The notes under the pieces were generated by a model. That model saw nothing but the letters and a program-made list of their open reading frames with translations, searched no databases and was not told where the DNA came from. Shown here piece by piece: positions 6,497-14,568 of a stretch of 17,341 bases of DNA; the stretch's first letter is position 1; each line of letters begins with the position of its first letter. The position numbers were made by a program, and so were the translations under genes. This DNA comes from JANRKT01 sp033763355. Its GTDB lineage: Bacteria; Bacteroidota; Bacteroidia; Chitinophagales; Chitinophagaceae. The stretch is from positions 1 to 17,341 of the forward strand of contig JANRKT010000076.1 in assembly GCA_033763355.1 (NCBI GenBank). Direction: 5' to 3'.

Positions 6497-7240
6497 ATGC
6501 CTTTTGTACTCGAAGTAATTGCATTCAACATTGAATCCTGCATCATTGCAGCACAATCCGGGGCACACCGCATTGAACTCTGCGATAACCCTGCTGATGG
6601 CGGTACTACAGCAAGTTTTGGAATGATAAAAACTGCAAGGGAAAAAACATCACTTCAGCTCTACCCTATTATAAGGCCGCGTGGCGGAGACTTTTTGTAT
6701 AGTGACGACGAGTTTGCCATTATGAAAAGAGATGTGAACTTATGTAAAGAACTCGGTTGCGACGGTGTTGTTATTGGTATGCTGAATGCAGATGGCGCCG
6801 TAGATAAAAAAAGAACTGCAAGACTTGTTGAGATTGCTTATCCGTTGGGCGTTACGTTTCACCGTGCATTTGACCGGGTGAATGACCCATACAAAGCCCT
6901 TGAAGATATAATTGATACCGGCTGCGAACGCATATTAACCAGCGGCCTTAAACCAACAGCTGCGGAAGGCATTGAAATGATTGCCGGATTGGTGAAACAG
7001 GCTGATGAGCGGATTATCATTATGCCTGGCTCAGGGGTACGTGCAGATAATATTGCAGAACTTGCACAACAAACAGGGGCAACAGAATTTCATACCTCTG
7101 CAAGAAAAGAAGCAGAAAGTAAAATGATGTATAAAAATCCTGGTATGAACGAAAACCTCAGTCACGTTACACTTGATGATGCAGAAGTAAAAAGAATGAT
7201 CACGTTGTTTAAAGAGATTCAAAACACCACGGTACATTAA
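6497..7240 (+). CDS. cutC: CutC family protein
   Basis: 247 residues, full length for the family, cytoplasmic TIM barrel. Diagnostic CutC blocks are all present in order: LEVIAFNIES, GAHRIELCDNPADGGTTAS (22-40), IRPRGGDFLYS (59-69), CDGVVIGML, TFHRAFD (120-126), RILTSG (145-150) and MPGSGVRADNI (176-186). CutC was named for copper tolerance in E. coli, but a direct role in copper handling is disputed and the reaction is not settled. The stop codon is followed after one base by the start of the next gene, so the two are almost certainly co-transcribed. The upstream region contains the MITE-like element. Confidence 0.95.
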   Translation: MPFVLEVIAFNIESCIIAAQSGAHRIELCDNPADGGTTASFGMIKTAREKTSLQLYPIIRPRGGDFLYSDDEFAIMKRDVNLCKELGCDGVVIGMLNADGAVDKKRTARLVEIAYPLGVTFHRAFDRVNDPYKALEDIIDTGCERILTSGLKPTAAEGIEMIAGLVKQADERIIIMPGSGVRADNIAELAQQTGATEFHTSARKEAESKMMYKNPGMNENLSHVTLDDAEVKRMITLFKEIQNTTVH

Positions 7241-7241
7241 A

Positions 7242-7811
7242 ATGAACAGGTGCACAAAAAAATATTACTTACTTATCTTCATCATCTTCTCAATTGCATG
7301 CAGCAATGAAATAAAATCCGATGCTGATGAACATGGCAGTAACTGGGAGAAGCAGTTTGATGAACAACTGGAATTAAGTGGTCACCGGAACTGGATACTT
7401 GTTGTTGACAAGGCTTTTCCGCAACAACCGGGTATGCACATCATCAATACCGGCGAGAAACTGCTGCCGGTGCTGGAAAAAGTTTTACAGAAAATACGAT
7501 CTTCAGCACATGTAAAGCCTGTTGTTTTTAATGATGCTGAGTTGCAGTACATCAGCGATTCGCTTGCACCCGGTGCAGAAGATTATAAAACCCGGTTGAA
7601 GAAAGTACTGAATGAGATTACGGTTACACCACTGCTGCATGACACTGTGTTTGTGCAAATGGATGCAGCATCAAAACTTTTTTCTGTTACTGTTTTGAAA
7701 ACGGAAGAAGTTATTCCTTATTCGTCTGTTTTTATTCAGTTAGATTGTGCTTACTGGAGCAGTGAAAAAGAGCAACGGCTCCGGCAATTAATGAAAAACC
7801 AGGGGAATTAA
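7242..7811 (+). CDS. Putative lipoprotein with RbsD/FucU-like features
   Basis: 189 residues. A hydrophobic leader (YYLLIFIIFSIAC) ends at C20, a plausible lipobox cysteine, so it is probably a lipoprotein. The body contains SGHRNWILVVDKAFPQQ, HVKPVVFNDAEL, LHDTVFVQMD and IPYSSVFIQLDCAYW. I associate this pattern with a conserved group of uncharacterised proteins in Bacteroidota and planctomycetes. The GHRNWI...D start and the alternating layout distantly recall the RbsD/FucU sugar pyranase/mutarotase fold, but that is tentative. It begins one base after cutC ends, indicating an operon. A role in binding or converting a sugar would fit the nearby genes but is not shown. Confidence 0.6.
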   Translation: MNRCTKKYYLLIFIIFSIACSNEIKSDADEHGSNWEKQFDEQLELSGHRNWILVVDKAFPQQPGMHIINTGEKLLPVLEKVLQKIRSSAHVKPVVFNDAELQYISDSLAPGAEDYKTRLKKVLNEITVTPLLHDTVFVQMDAASKLFSVTVLKTEEVIPYSSVFIQLDCAYWSSEKEQRLRQLMKNQGN

Positions 7812-7875
7812 TGCATTTTGTTTAAACAGGCTTTCTCAGCAATTCTCGTTAAATTTATAATCAATTACTGGCTGT

Positions 7876-10644
7876 ATGAAAGCCCTTCTCCGTAAAAAAT
7901 ATTTCTGGGTTACAACTGCTCTTGCAGCGGGCATACTCATCTATTCTTTTACTTTCAAAAGCGGCAGGGTTGACTATAATACCCAGGTAAAACCCATCTT
8001 TAATAAAAAATGTATTGCCTGCCACGGAGGGGTGAAGAAGAAAGCCAATTTCAGTTTACTCTTCCGCAGCGAAGCGCTGGATACAACTGAGAGTGGTAAA
8101 CCCGCCATCATCCCCGGCGACCCGGACCACAGTGAACTGATCAAACGCATCACATCTGCCGACCCCGAAGAAAGAATGCCTTACAAAGAACATGCACTTT
8201 CAGAAGAAGAAATCAGCATACTGAGGCAATGGATAAAAGAAGGCGCCAAATGGGGAGACCATTGGGCATATGTTGCTGTAAAACCTGTTGAGCCACCAAA
8301 ACCCAAAGGGAAATTATGGGGATTGATTTCACCGGGTAAAATTGATTGGGTTAAAAACGATATTGACTATTTTATTTACGACAGGCTGAAACAGGAAGAA
8401 TTAACAGCTTCTGCAGAAGCGGATAAAAACACTTTATTGAGAAGGGTAAGTTTAGACCTTATCGGTTTACCCGCACCAAAAAAAATTGCTGAACAATACC
8501 TGCATGATACCAGCAGTAAAGCATACGAAAACCTTGTTGATTCATTGCTTTCTTTGCCGCAGTATGGGGAACGCATGACAGCCATGTGGCTTGACCTTGC
8601 CCGCTATGCCGATACCAAAGGCTATGAAAGAGATGATAACCGGTCTGTATGGCGTTACCGTGACTGGCTGATTGATGCATTTAATAAAGATAAACCCTAT
8701 GATAGTTTTTTAACTGAGCAAATTGCGGGTGACCTTCTCCCCGATGCCACCGATGCACAATATATTGCCACGGCTTTTCACCGCAATACCATGACGAATG
8801 ATGAAGGCGGAACAGAAAATGAAGAATTCAGGACAGCCGCAGTAATTGACCGTGTGAACACCACATGGGAAGCCCTTATGGGAACCACCTTTGCCTGCGT
8901 GCAATGCCATAGCCATCCTTACGACCCTTTCCGGCATGATGAGTACTATAAGTTTCTTGCATTTTATAACAATACAAGAGATGAAGATTCTTTTGCAGAA
9001 TATCCTCTTTTTCATGAATACAAAAAAGAAGACAGCACCAAGTTTGAAAACCTGAAAGACTGGCTAAAAAATAATGCACCCGAAGAAAGGGCAAATGAAA
9101 TCATCACCTTCCTTAAAACATGGCAACCTGCAGTGAACAGCCTCGTTGCTGATTCATTTGTAAATGCAGAGCTTGCAGATACCAAATGGCTCATCATGCG
9201 GAACAATTCGGCATGCAGGCTGCCGCCGGTTGATCTTTCCCAAAAAAATATTTTGTTCTTACGATATATGTCATGGCCTAAAGACGGAAAACTCACCATC
9301 AGGCTTGACAGTGCAAAAGGAAATGTTCTTACCAGCATCAATATACCGCGTACAAAAGGCCAATGGAAATTTATTGAAGCAGAACTGGCTCCTGCAAACG
9401 GTTTGCGCCAGCTCCATTTTGAATACGCAAGCAAAGAATTAAAAAAACAGGAGGATGATGGTGTAATGTTTGACTGGTTTTATTTTACACAATCTTTCCC
9501 GGGTAAAGGAATAAAAGGTTACGACAGTGCATATAAATATTACTATGATCTCATCAATACATCAAAAGTGGAAGTTACTTCTGTAATGATGGAGAACCCT
9601 CAATGGCTGCAACGTACTACACATGTATTTGAAAGGGGCAACTGGCTGGTAAAAGGTAAACAGGTATATCCTGATGTGCCCCATTCATTAAACCCGCTGC
9701 CGCAAAATGCACCACGCAACCGTTTGGGCCTTGCAAAATGGTTAACCAGCAAAGAAAACCCGCTTACTGCAAGAACGATGGTAAACCGCTTATGGGAACA
9801 GTTATTCGGAACAGGCCTTGCAGAAACATTGGAAGACATGGGCACACAGGGCATCCCTCCTACACATCCAGAACTGCTCGATCACCTTTCCTGGAAATTT
9901 ATGAACGATTACAAATGGAGCATTAAAAAACTATTGAAGGAAATTGTAATGTCGGCCACATACAGGCAGGATTCAAAAGTTACACCCGAACATTTGCAAA
10001 AAGATGCCAGTAACAGTTTTTATGCAAGGATGACAAGGGTGCGTTTAAGTGCAGAACAATTAAGGGACCAGGCTCTGGTTGTAAGCGGCGCTATCAATTA
10101 TAAAATGTACGGACCAGGTGTAATGCCTTATCAGCCGCAGGGCATCTGGGTTTCTCCCTACAGTAACAGGAAATGGGAAATAAGCACCGGCGGCGACCAG
10201 TACAGGAGAGCGATTTATACTTTCTGGAAACGCACCAGCCCCTACCCTTCCATGATTACATTTGACGGCGTTGCAAGAGAAGTTTGTACAGCAAGAAGGA
10301 TACGCACCAATACCCCATTGCAGGCATTGGTTACTTTAAATGATTCTGCTTATTTAAATGCATCACGTTATTTCGCATACCGCATAAAGAAAGAAGCGGG
10401 GAATGATGTAAAAAAACAAATCAGTAAAGGTTATGAACTGGCTGTTGGAAAAAGCATTAATGCAGAAAAATACAGCATTCTCGAAAAATTATACCGTGAA
10501 GCATTGGAGAAATTCAGGAAGGATAAAGACAAAACCTGTGAGATGATTGGCATACAGAATGAGCACAACAATCCTGAAACAGCAGCGCTGGTGGTGGTGA
10601 CCAATGCAATTTTTAATTTGGATGAGTTTATTACGAAAAACTGA
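7876..10644 (+). CDS. PSCyt1-DUF1549-CBM6-like-DUF1553 cytochrome protein
   Basis: 922 residues. A membrane-spanning or signal segment (WVTTALAAGILIYSF, 11-25) precedes a cytochrome-like domain with haem motif C46-I-A-C49-H50 and a likely distal ligand M101 in ERMPYKE. Residues about 157-390 match DUF1549 (PSCyt2): IDYFIYDRL, LLRRVSLDLIGLP, MWLDLARYADTKGY and a second CxxCH, C341-V-Q-C344-H345, in CVQCHSHPYDPF. Residues about 444-535 look like a CBM6-type carbohydrate-binding domain (KLTIRLDSAKGNVLTSI, GQWKFIEAEL, FDWFYF). The C-terminal third is DUF1553 (PSD1), with NPLTARTMVNRLWEQLFGTGL near residue 627. Members are envelope proteins of unproven function, typically encoded with a DUF1501 partner as here. 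The inserted sugar-binding module suggests contact with a glycan or glycoside. Confidence 0.92.
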   Translation: MKALLRKKYFWVTTALAAGILIYSFTFKSGRVDYNTQVKPIFNKKCIACHGGVKKKANFSLLFRSEALDTTESGKPAIIPGDPDHSELIKRITSADPEERMPYKEHALSEEEISILRQWIKEGAKWGDHWAYVAVKPVEPPKPKGKLWGLISPGKIDWVKNDIDYFIYDRLKQEELTASAEADKNTLLRRVSLDLIGLPAPKKIAEQYLHDTSSKAYENLVDSLLSLPQYGERMTAMWLDLARYADTKGYERDDNRSVWRYRDWLIDAFNKDKPYDSFLTEQIAGDLLPDATDAQYIATAFHRNTMTNDEGGTENEEFRTAAVIDRVNTTWEALMGTTFACVQCHSHPYDPFRHDEYYKFLAFYNNTRDEDSFAEYPLFHEYKKEDSTKFENLKDWLKNNAPEERANEIITFLKTWQPAVNSLVADSFVNAELADTKWLIMRNNSACRLPPVDLSQKNILFLRYMSWPKDGKLTIRLDSAKGNVLTSINIPRTKGQWKFIEAELAPANGLRQLHFEYASKELKKQEDDGVMFDWFYFTQSFPGKGIKGYDSAYKYYYDLINTSKVEVTSVMMENPQWLQRTTHVFERGNWLVKGKQVYPDVPHSLNPLPQNAPRNRLGLAKWLTSKENPLTARTMVNRLWEQLFGTGLAETLEDMGTQGIPPTHPELLDHLSWKFMNDYKWSIKKLLKEIVMSATYRQDSKVTPEHLQKDASNSFYARMTRVRLSAEQLRDQALVVSGAINYKMYGPGVMPYQPQGIWVSPYSNRKWEISTGGDQYRRAIYTFWKRTSPYPSMITFDGVAREVCTARRIRTNTPLQALVTLNDSAYLNASRYFAYRIKKEAGNDVKKQISKGYELAVGKSINAEKYSILEKLYREALEKFRKDKDKTCEMIGIQNEHNNPETAALVVVTNAIFNLDEFITKN

Positions 10645-10729
10645 AACCCGGTCAAAGAGAGAATTTTATAAAAACAGCTTGGCAATTTTTTTAAAATATT
10701 ATCCCAATGAGGGCTTTGATCTCAAAGAT

Positions 10730-11179
10730 ATGAAGTTAAAATGGGGAGCTGACAGAGAGACCGTCCGTGAGTTATTGAAGAATAACCATACTACCAATGA
10801 TATTGTTATTGATATTAGCTCTTATACCGAAAACAAGAGTGATACACTTGTTCAAAAGAGGGATGTTTACAAGAATATCGGAGGGGAAGAGAATCTTTTC
10901 TTTTTAAATTATGATATTAATGACATTTTAAAAGAGCTGGAAATTCATGATGGATTAGAACTTATTATCGCTAACATTCATTTTTCTTTTGAAAATGAAA
11001 TTTCAGAAGTTGTTTCACACCTTAAGAAAATATCGAGCAATTACAAGCGCTTAAATACGGGCGAATATTTGTTTGAGGATTTGAAAATTGTAATAGCTGA
11101 TTCGGAAACCATGGGCGGAGAAGGAGATGCATTATCTTATTTTTATTGTGCAAAAAATATTGATCATCTTGCTGAATAA
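10730..11179 (+). CDS. Hypothetical protein inserted between the DUF1553 and DUF1501 genes
   Basis: The open frame starts at 10604 inside the preceding gene, but I place the start at ATG 10730 (MKLKWGADRETVRELL). The upstream 42 codons overlap another gene and do not look conserved in character. That gives 149 residues, acidic, with no signal peptide: ...VIDISSY..., QKRDVYKNIGGEENLFFLNYD, LKELEIHDGLELII, DLKIVIADSETMGGEGDALSYFYC. I do not recognise a named family; the overall look is of a small soluble alpha/beta protein such as immunity-type hypotheticals. It is more AT-rich than both neighbours and separates two genes that are usually adjacent, so it is probably a later arrival in the operon. 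Confidence 0.6.
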   Translation: MKLKWGADRETVRELLKNNHTTNDIVIDISSYTENKSDTLVQKRDVYKNIGGEENLFFLNYDINDILKELEIHDGLELIIANIHFSFENEISEVVSHLKKISSNYKRLNTGEYLFEDLKIVIADSETMGGEGDALSYFYCAKNIDHLAE

Positions 11180-11254
11180 TGAACAGAACGATAAACGTAA
11201 TGCGACGCAACGAAAGCCTCGTTGAAATACAAAAGCCTGTAACCAAAAGATAAA

Positions 11255-12775
11255 ATGACAAAAAAAGAATTACATAATCAGCGCCTTTTAAAAGAAGCAG
11301 AACTGCGTTCGCTTGAACTGGTTACCCGCCGCCATTTTTTAAAAGAATGTAAAACGGGTATCGGCCTGATGGCGCTGGGTTCGTTCCTTGGCGGTTGCGA
11401 TTGGCTGGGTACTAAAAAACCTGTTGCATTTGCAACTCCTGCATTTGATCCTGCTAATCCGCTTGCACCCAAAGTGCCCCATTTCCCCGGCAAAGCAAAA
11501 GCGGTTATTTACCTGCACATGGCCGGTGCGCCATCACAACTTGAACTGTTCGATTATAAACCTGAACTGCAGAAATTAGATGGAAAGGATTGCCCGCAAT
11601 CATTTCTTGAAGGAAAAAAATTTGCATTCATCCGCGGTGTGCCCAAATTGCTGGGGCCACAGGCACAGTTTAAACAACATGGTGAAAGCGGAGTATGGAT
11701 TTCGGATAACCTTCCGCATTTTCAAACTGTAGCAGATGAAGTAACAATATTGAAAAGTGTTACTACTGATCAGTTCAATCATGCACCGGCGCAATTGCTG
11801 ATGCATACCGGTTCTGCAAGATTGGGCAGGCCAAGCATGGGTTCATGGGTTACCTATGGCCTGGGTTCTGAAAATAATAATCTCCCGGGTTTTGTGGTAT
11901 TAACATCAGGTGGCAATAACCCCGATGCAGGCAAAAGTGTTTGGGGCAGCGGTTTCCTGCCAAGTGTTTACCAGGGCGTGCAATGCCGCAGTGTGGGCGA
12001 CCCTGTTTTGTTTATTAAAGACCCGCAGGGCATGGACAGAGATTTGCGCAGGGCCTCTATTGATGCCATTAATGAAGTGAACCGCAAAACTTATGAAGAA
12101 TTTGAAGACCCGGAAATATTATCCCGGATCTCTCAATATGAGATGGCATTTAAAATGCAGATAACCGTTCCGGAAGTAATGAACATCAGTGATGAGCCCG
12201 AATACATTCACCAGATGTATGGCGCCAAACCCGGAAAAGCCTCTTTTGCAAATAATGTTTTACTCGCAAGAAAATTAATAGAGAAAGGAGTAAGATACGT
12301 GCAGTTGTTCGACTGGGGCTGGGACAGTCATGGTAATGCTACCGATAATACAATTGATGTTGGTCTCGTAAATAAATGCCGGAGTGTGGATAAAGCCATG
12401 ACAGCATTGCTGCTTGACCTGAAGCAAAGAGGTTTGCTGGAGGAAACACTGGTAATATGGGGCGGTGAATTTGGAAGGACGCCCATGCAGGAAAACCGTG
12501 AAGGCAAACAAAATCCGTTTAAGGGAAGGGACCACCACACCGATGCATTTAGTATATGGATGGCAGGCGGAGGAATTAAGAAAGGGTTTAGTTACGGCGA
12601 AACCGATGAGATTGGTTACAATGCCGTGAGCGGAAAAGTTTCTGTGTATGATATACAGGCCACCATTTTAAACCAGTTGGGGTTTGACCATGAAAAATTT
12701 ACCTATCCTTTCCAGGGCAGGCCTTTCAGGCTGACAGATGTGGCAGGGGAAGTGATTCATGAAGTAATTGCGTAG
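11255..12775 (+). CDS. DUF1501 domain protein with Tat leader
   Basis: 506 residues. The leader has TRRHFLKE (RR at 25-26) followed by GIGLMALGSFLGGC. C48 sits in an LGGC lipobox, so it may be a Tat-exported lipoprotein. The body is a typical DUF1501 protein, distantly related to the sulfatase/alkaline phosphatase fold: AVIYLHMAGAPSQLELFDYKP, a DNLPHFQ segment, VRYVQLFDWGWDSHG, LVIWGGEFGRTPMQ and GRDHHTDAFSIWMAGGGIKKG. The function is unproven. Across planctomycetes and Bacteroidota it is the constant partner of PSCyt/DUF1549/DUF1553 proteins, and the two are presumed to work together in the cell envelope. Here the partner lies upstream, separated by one small unrelated gene. The ATG at 11255 is the first that gives a full leader. 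Confidence 0.93.
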   Translation: MTKKELHNQRLLKEAELRSLELVTRRHFLKECKTGIGLMALGSFLGGCDWLGTKKPVAFATPAFDPANPLAPKVPHFPGKAKAVIYLHMAGAPSQLELFDYKPELQKLDGKDCPQSFLEGKKFAFIRGVPKLLGPQAQFKQHGESGVWISDNLPHFQTVADEVTILKSVTTDQFNHAPAQLLMHTGSARLGRPSMGSWVTYGLGSENNNLPGFVVLTSGGNNPDAGKSVWGSGFLPSVYQGVQCRSVGDPVLFIKDPQGMDRDLRRASIDAINEVNRKTYEEFEDPEILSRISQYEMAFKMQITVPEVMNISDEPEYIHQMYGAKPGKASFANNVLLARKLIEKGVRYVQLFDWGWDSHGNATDNTIDVGLVNKCRSVDKAMTALLLDLKQRGLLEETLVIWGGEFGRTPMQENREGKQNPFKGRDHHTDAFSIWMAGGGIKKGFSYGETDEIGYNAVSGKVSVYDIQATILNQLGFDHEKFTYPFQGRPFRLTDVAGEVIHEVIA

Positions 12776-12781
12776 AAGGGA

Positions 12782-12874
12782 TTTTACCACATAGGCATAT
12801 AGGAACATAGAAACATATAGAATACGTAATGAACAACTATGTGCCACTATCTGTCTATGTCCCTATGTGGTAAA
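12782..12874. repeat. CCACATAGG palindrome, solo copy A
   Basis: 93 nt beginning TTTTACCACATAGG and ending CCTATGTGGTAAA (12862-12874). The outer 13 bases pair perfectly. Inside, each arm is made of short ACATAGA/CATATAGG-type units that can pair in several registers. The centre reads AGAATACGTAATGAAC. It follows the DUF1501 stop codon by six bases. Confidence 0.9.
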
Positions 12875-12893
12875 GAAACCAGCCAAAAAAAAT

Positions 12894-13389
12894 CACCACA
12901 TAGCATATAAAAACTTAGAAACATACAGAATGAGGATTACAAAAAAATATATTGACGAACTAACCTACAGGATTATTGGTTGTGCTATTGAAGTTCATAA
13001 ACAATTAGGCCCCGGTTTGATAGAAAGTGTATATGAAAAATGTTTTTCCCGGGAGCTGTCACTTCAATTCCTTAATTTTAAAACCCAGGTTTGGGTACCG
13101 GTATCATACAAAGGGGTTTCCATAGAAGCAGAATTAAGATTAGATGTATTGGTAGAGGACTTAATACTTATTGAACTGAAATCAATTGAAGGTATATTGC
13201 CTGTTCACGGGTCACAGGTATTAACTTATATGAAACTCCTTCAAAAACCCAAAGGAGTCTTAATCAATTTCAATTGCACAAATATTTTCAGGGAAGGCCA
13301 GAAAACATTTGTGAATGAATATTATGCCACCCTTCCGGACGAATGAATAACTATGTGCCCCTCTCTGCCTATGTCCCTATGTGGTAAAA
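12894..13389 (+). mobile_element. Palindromic element carrying a GxxExxY gene in its loop (copy B)
   Basis: The left arm 12894-12930 (CACCACATAGCATATAA..., ending ACATACAGAAT) matches the left arms of copies A, C and D. The right arm 13342-13389 (AATGAATAACTATGTG..., ending CCCTATGTGGTAAAA) matches their right arms. In the solo copies these arms are joined by ACGT; here the whole coding sequence stands in that place. The start ATG is formed where the left arm ends (AGAAT+G), and the stop TGA lies inside right-arm sequence (AATGAA). The left arm is slightly eroded. This looks like the full-length form from which the solo hairpins derive, or a gene acquired by one hairpin. Confidence 0.75.
12930..13346 (+). 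CDS. GxxExxY protein, PD-(D/E)XK nuclease-like fold
   Basis: 138 residues from ATG 12930. The open frame extends 21 codons further upstream, but those codons are palindrome sequence, so I reject that start. The naming motif G29-L-I-E32-S-V-Y35 follows IIGCAIEVHKQLGP. A nuclease-type signature is visible: E32, D72 in RLDVLVED, E82-L-K84 in LIELKS and Q96 in GSQVLTYMK, as in the PDDEXK_3 family. No biochemical function is established for the family, which is often present in several copies per genome. All putative catalytic residues are kept. The gene lies exactly within one copy of a repeated palindrome, between two genes of an unrelated operon and in the same direction, and probably relies on read-through transcription. 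Confidence 0.9.
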   Translation: MRITKKYIDELTYRIIGCAIEVHKQLGPGLIESVYEKCFSRELSLQFLNFKTQVWVPVSYKGVSIEAELRLDVLVEDLILIELKSIEGILPVHGSQVLTYMKLLQKPKGVLINFNCTNIFREGQKTFVNEYYATLPDE

Positions 13390-13408
13390 AAAATTATACA
13401 GCAGAGGT

Positions 13409-13498
13409 CACCACATAGGCATATAGGAACATAGAAACATATAGAATACTTAATGAACAACTATGTGCCCCTATCTGCCTATGTCCCTATGTGGTAAA
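13409..13498. repeat. CCACATAGG palindrome, solo copy C
   Basis: It runs from CACCACATAGGCATATAGG to CCCTATGTGGTAAAA. It is nearly identical to copy A (centre AGAATACTTAATGAAC) and begins about 20 bases after the GxxExxY element ends. Confidence 0.9.
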
Positions 13499-13520
13499 AA
13501 ATCATTAGTCAAAAAAAAAT

Positions 13521-13610
13521 CACCATATAGGCATATAGGAATATAGAAACATATAGAATACGTAATGAATCACTATGTGCCCCTATCTGCCTATTTCCCT
13601 ATGTGGTAAA
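13521..13610. repeat. CCACATAGG palindrome, solo copy D
   Basis: It runs from CACCATATAGGCATATAGG to TTCCCTATGTGGTAAA, centre AGAATACGTAATGAAT. A few substitutions (CCATATAGG, CTATTTCCC) set it apart from A and C. Its end is 16 bases before the next start codon, so a hairpin here could influence translation of that gene. Confidence 0.9.
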
Positions 13611-13626
13611 ATTAAAATCGCTATAA

Positions 13627-14547
13627 ATGCCAGTTACACGAAGAAAATTTTTAACCACCAGTGCTGCTGCCGGCAGCGCTTTTTTATTTTCATCGCTTGA
13701 TGCATTATCACAACCATTACAATCTCACAACATGAATGCAAATTTTTCTTTAAAGATTATGGCCACCAACTGGGGCTTCAACGGAACGGCGGATGAATTC
13801 TGCAGCAAAGCCAAACAGGCGGGTTATGATGGCATTGAAGTCTGGATGCCCGGTGATGAAAAAGGCAGGAATGAGATTGTGAATGCTGCTGCAAAGAATA
13901 ACCTTCTTCTGGGTTTTTTATACGGCGGCGGGGATAAAAATTTTCAAAAACATTTTGACCAGTTTAAGCAGGGCATGAATGCCGCTGTAACATATAAACC
14001 CATTTACATTAACTGCCATTCGGGCCGTGATTATTTTAGTTACGAACAGAACAAGCAGTTTGTTGATTTTACTACCCAGCTGAGTAAGCAAACAGGCATC
14101 CCTTTTTACCATGAAACTCACCGGGGCCGTTCGATGTATGCAGCGCCTGTTACAGGAAATTTTATAGCGCAGCTCCCCGATCTTCGCCTGACCTTTGACG
14201 TATCACACTGGTGCAATGTGCATGAATCATTGCTGGGCGACCAGGAAGAAACACTTGACCTGGCATTATCGAGGGTTGACCACATCCATGCACGTATCGG
14301 CCATGCAGAAGGCCCGCAGGTAAACGATCCCCGTGCACCGGAGTGGGATGGCGCCGTAAAAGCGCATTTTTCCTGGTGGGATAAAGTGGTGGAAAGAAAA
14401 AAACAGGAAGGGAAAATAATGACCATACTTACTGAATTCGGCCCGCCTGATTATTTACCCACATTGCCCTACACCCGTCAGCCGGTAGCCAACCAATGGG
14501 ATATTAATGTGTATATGATGAATGTGCTGAGGAAAAGGTATAGCTGA
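13627..14547 (+). CDS. Tat-exported sugar isomerase/epimerase-like TIM barrel
   Basis: 306 residues. MPVTRRKFLTTSAAAGSAFLF is a clear Tat leader (RR at 5-6), so the protein should be exported folded. The mature part is an AP_endonuc_2/xylose-isomerase-like TIM barrel: GYDGIEVWMPG (E71), INCHSG (H131), PFYHETHRGR (E163), LTFDVSHW (D191, H194), HIHARIGHAEGPQVNDPRAP (H219, H221) and ILTEFGPP (E270). This set of E, D, H, E residues fits an intact divalent-metal site, unlike the first TIM barrel at 3433-4299. The substrate is probably a sugar or keto-sugar intermediate, not identifiable from sequence. Its place between the DUF1501 and DUF2231-cytochrome genes suggests one envelope pathway. Confidence 0.88.
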   Translation: MPVTRRKFLTTSAAAGSAFLFSSLDALSQPLQSHNMNANFSLKIMATNWGFNGTADEFCSKAKQAGYDGIEVWMPGDEKGRNEIVNAAAKNNLLLGFLYGGGDKNFQKHFDQFKQGMNAAVTYKPIYINCHSGRDYFSYEQNKQFVDFTTQLSKQTGIPFYHETHRGRSMYAAPVTGNFIAQLPDLRLTFDVSHWCNVHESLLGDQEETLDLALSRVDHIHARIGHAEGPQVNDPRAPEWDGAVKAHFSWWDKVVERKKQEGKIMTILTEFGPPDYLPTLPYTRQPVANQWDINVYMMNVLRKRYS

Positions 14548-14568
14548 GCAGGGAAGTCATGAGCTATG

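Noticed and set aside
10604..10729. Upstream 42-codon extension of the hypothetical gene overlapping the DUF1553 protein gene
   Set aside because: The overlap is with well-conserved coding sequence in another frame and the extension has no protein-like features; ATG 10730 is preferred.
12867..13346. Longer GxxExxY protein starting at 12867 (159 residues)
   Set aside because: The first 21 codons are read from the end of palindrome A, the spacer and the left arm of palindrome B; the family motif and normal length fit the ATG at 12930.
12782..13610. Possible CRISPR array, because similar ~90-nt repeats recur at short intervals
   Set aside because: Repeats are too long, imperfectly palindromic and irregularly spaced, with one containing a gene; there are no unique 25-40-nt spacers and no cas genes.
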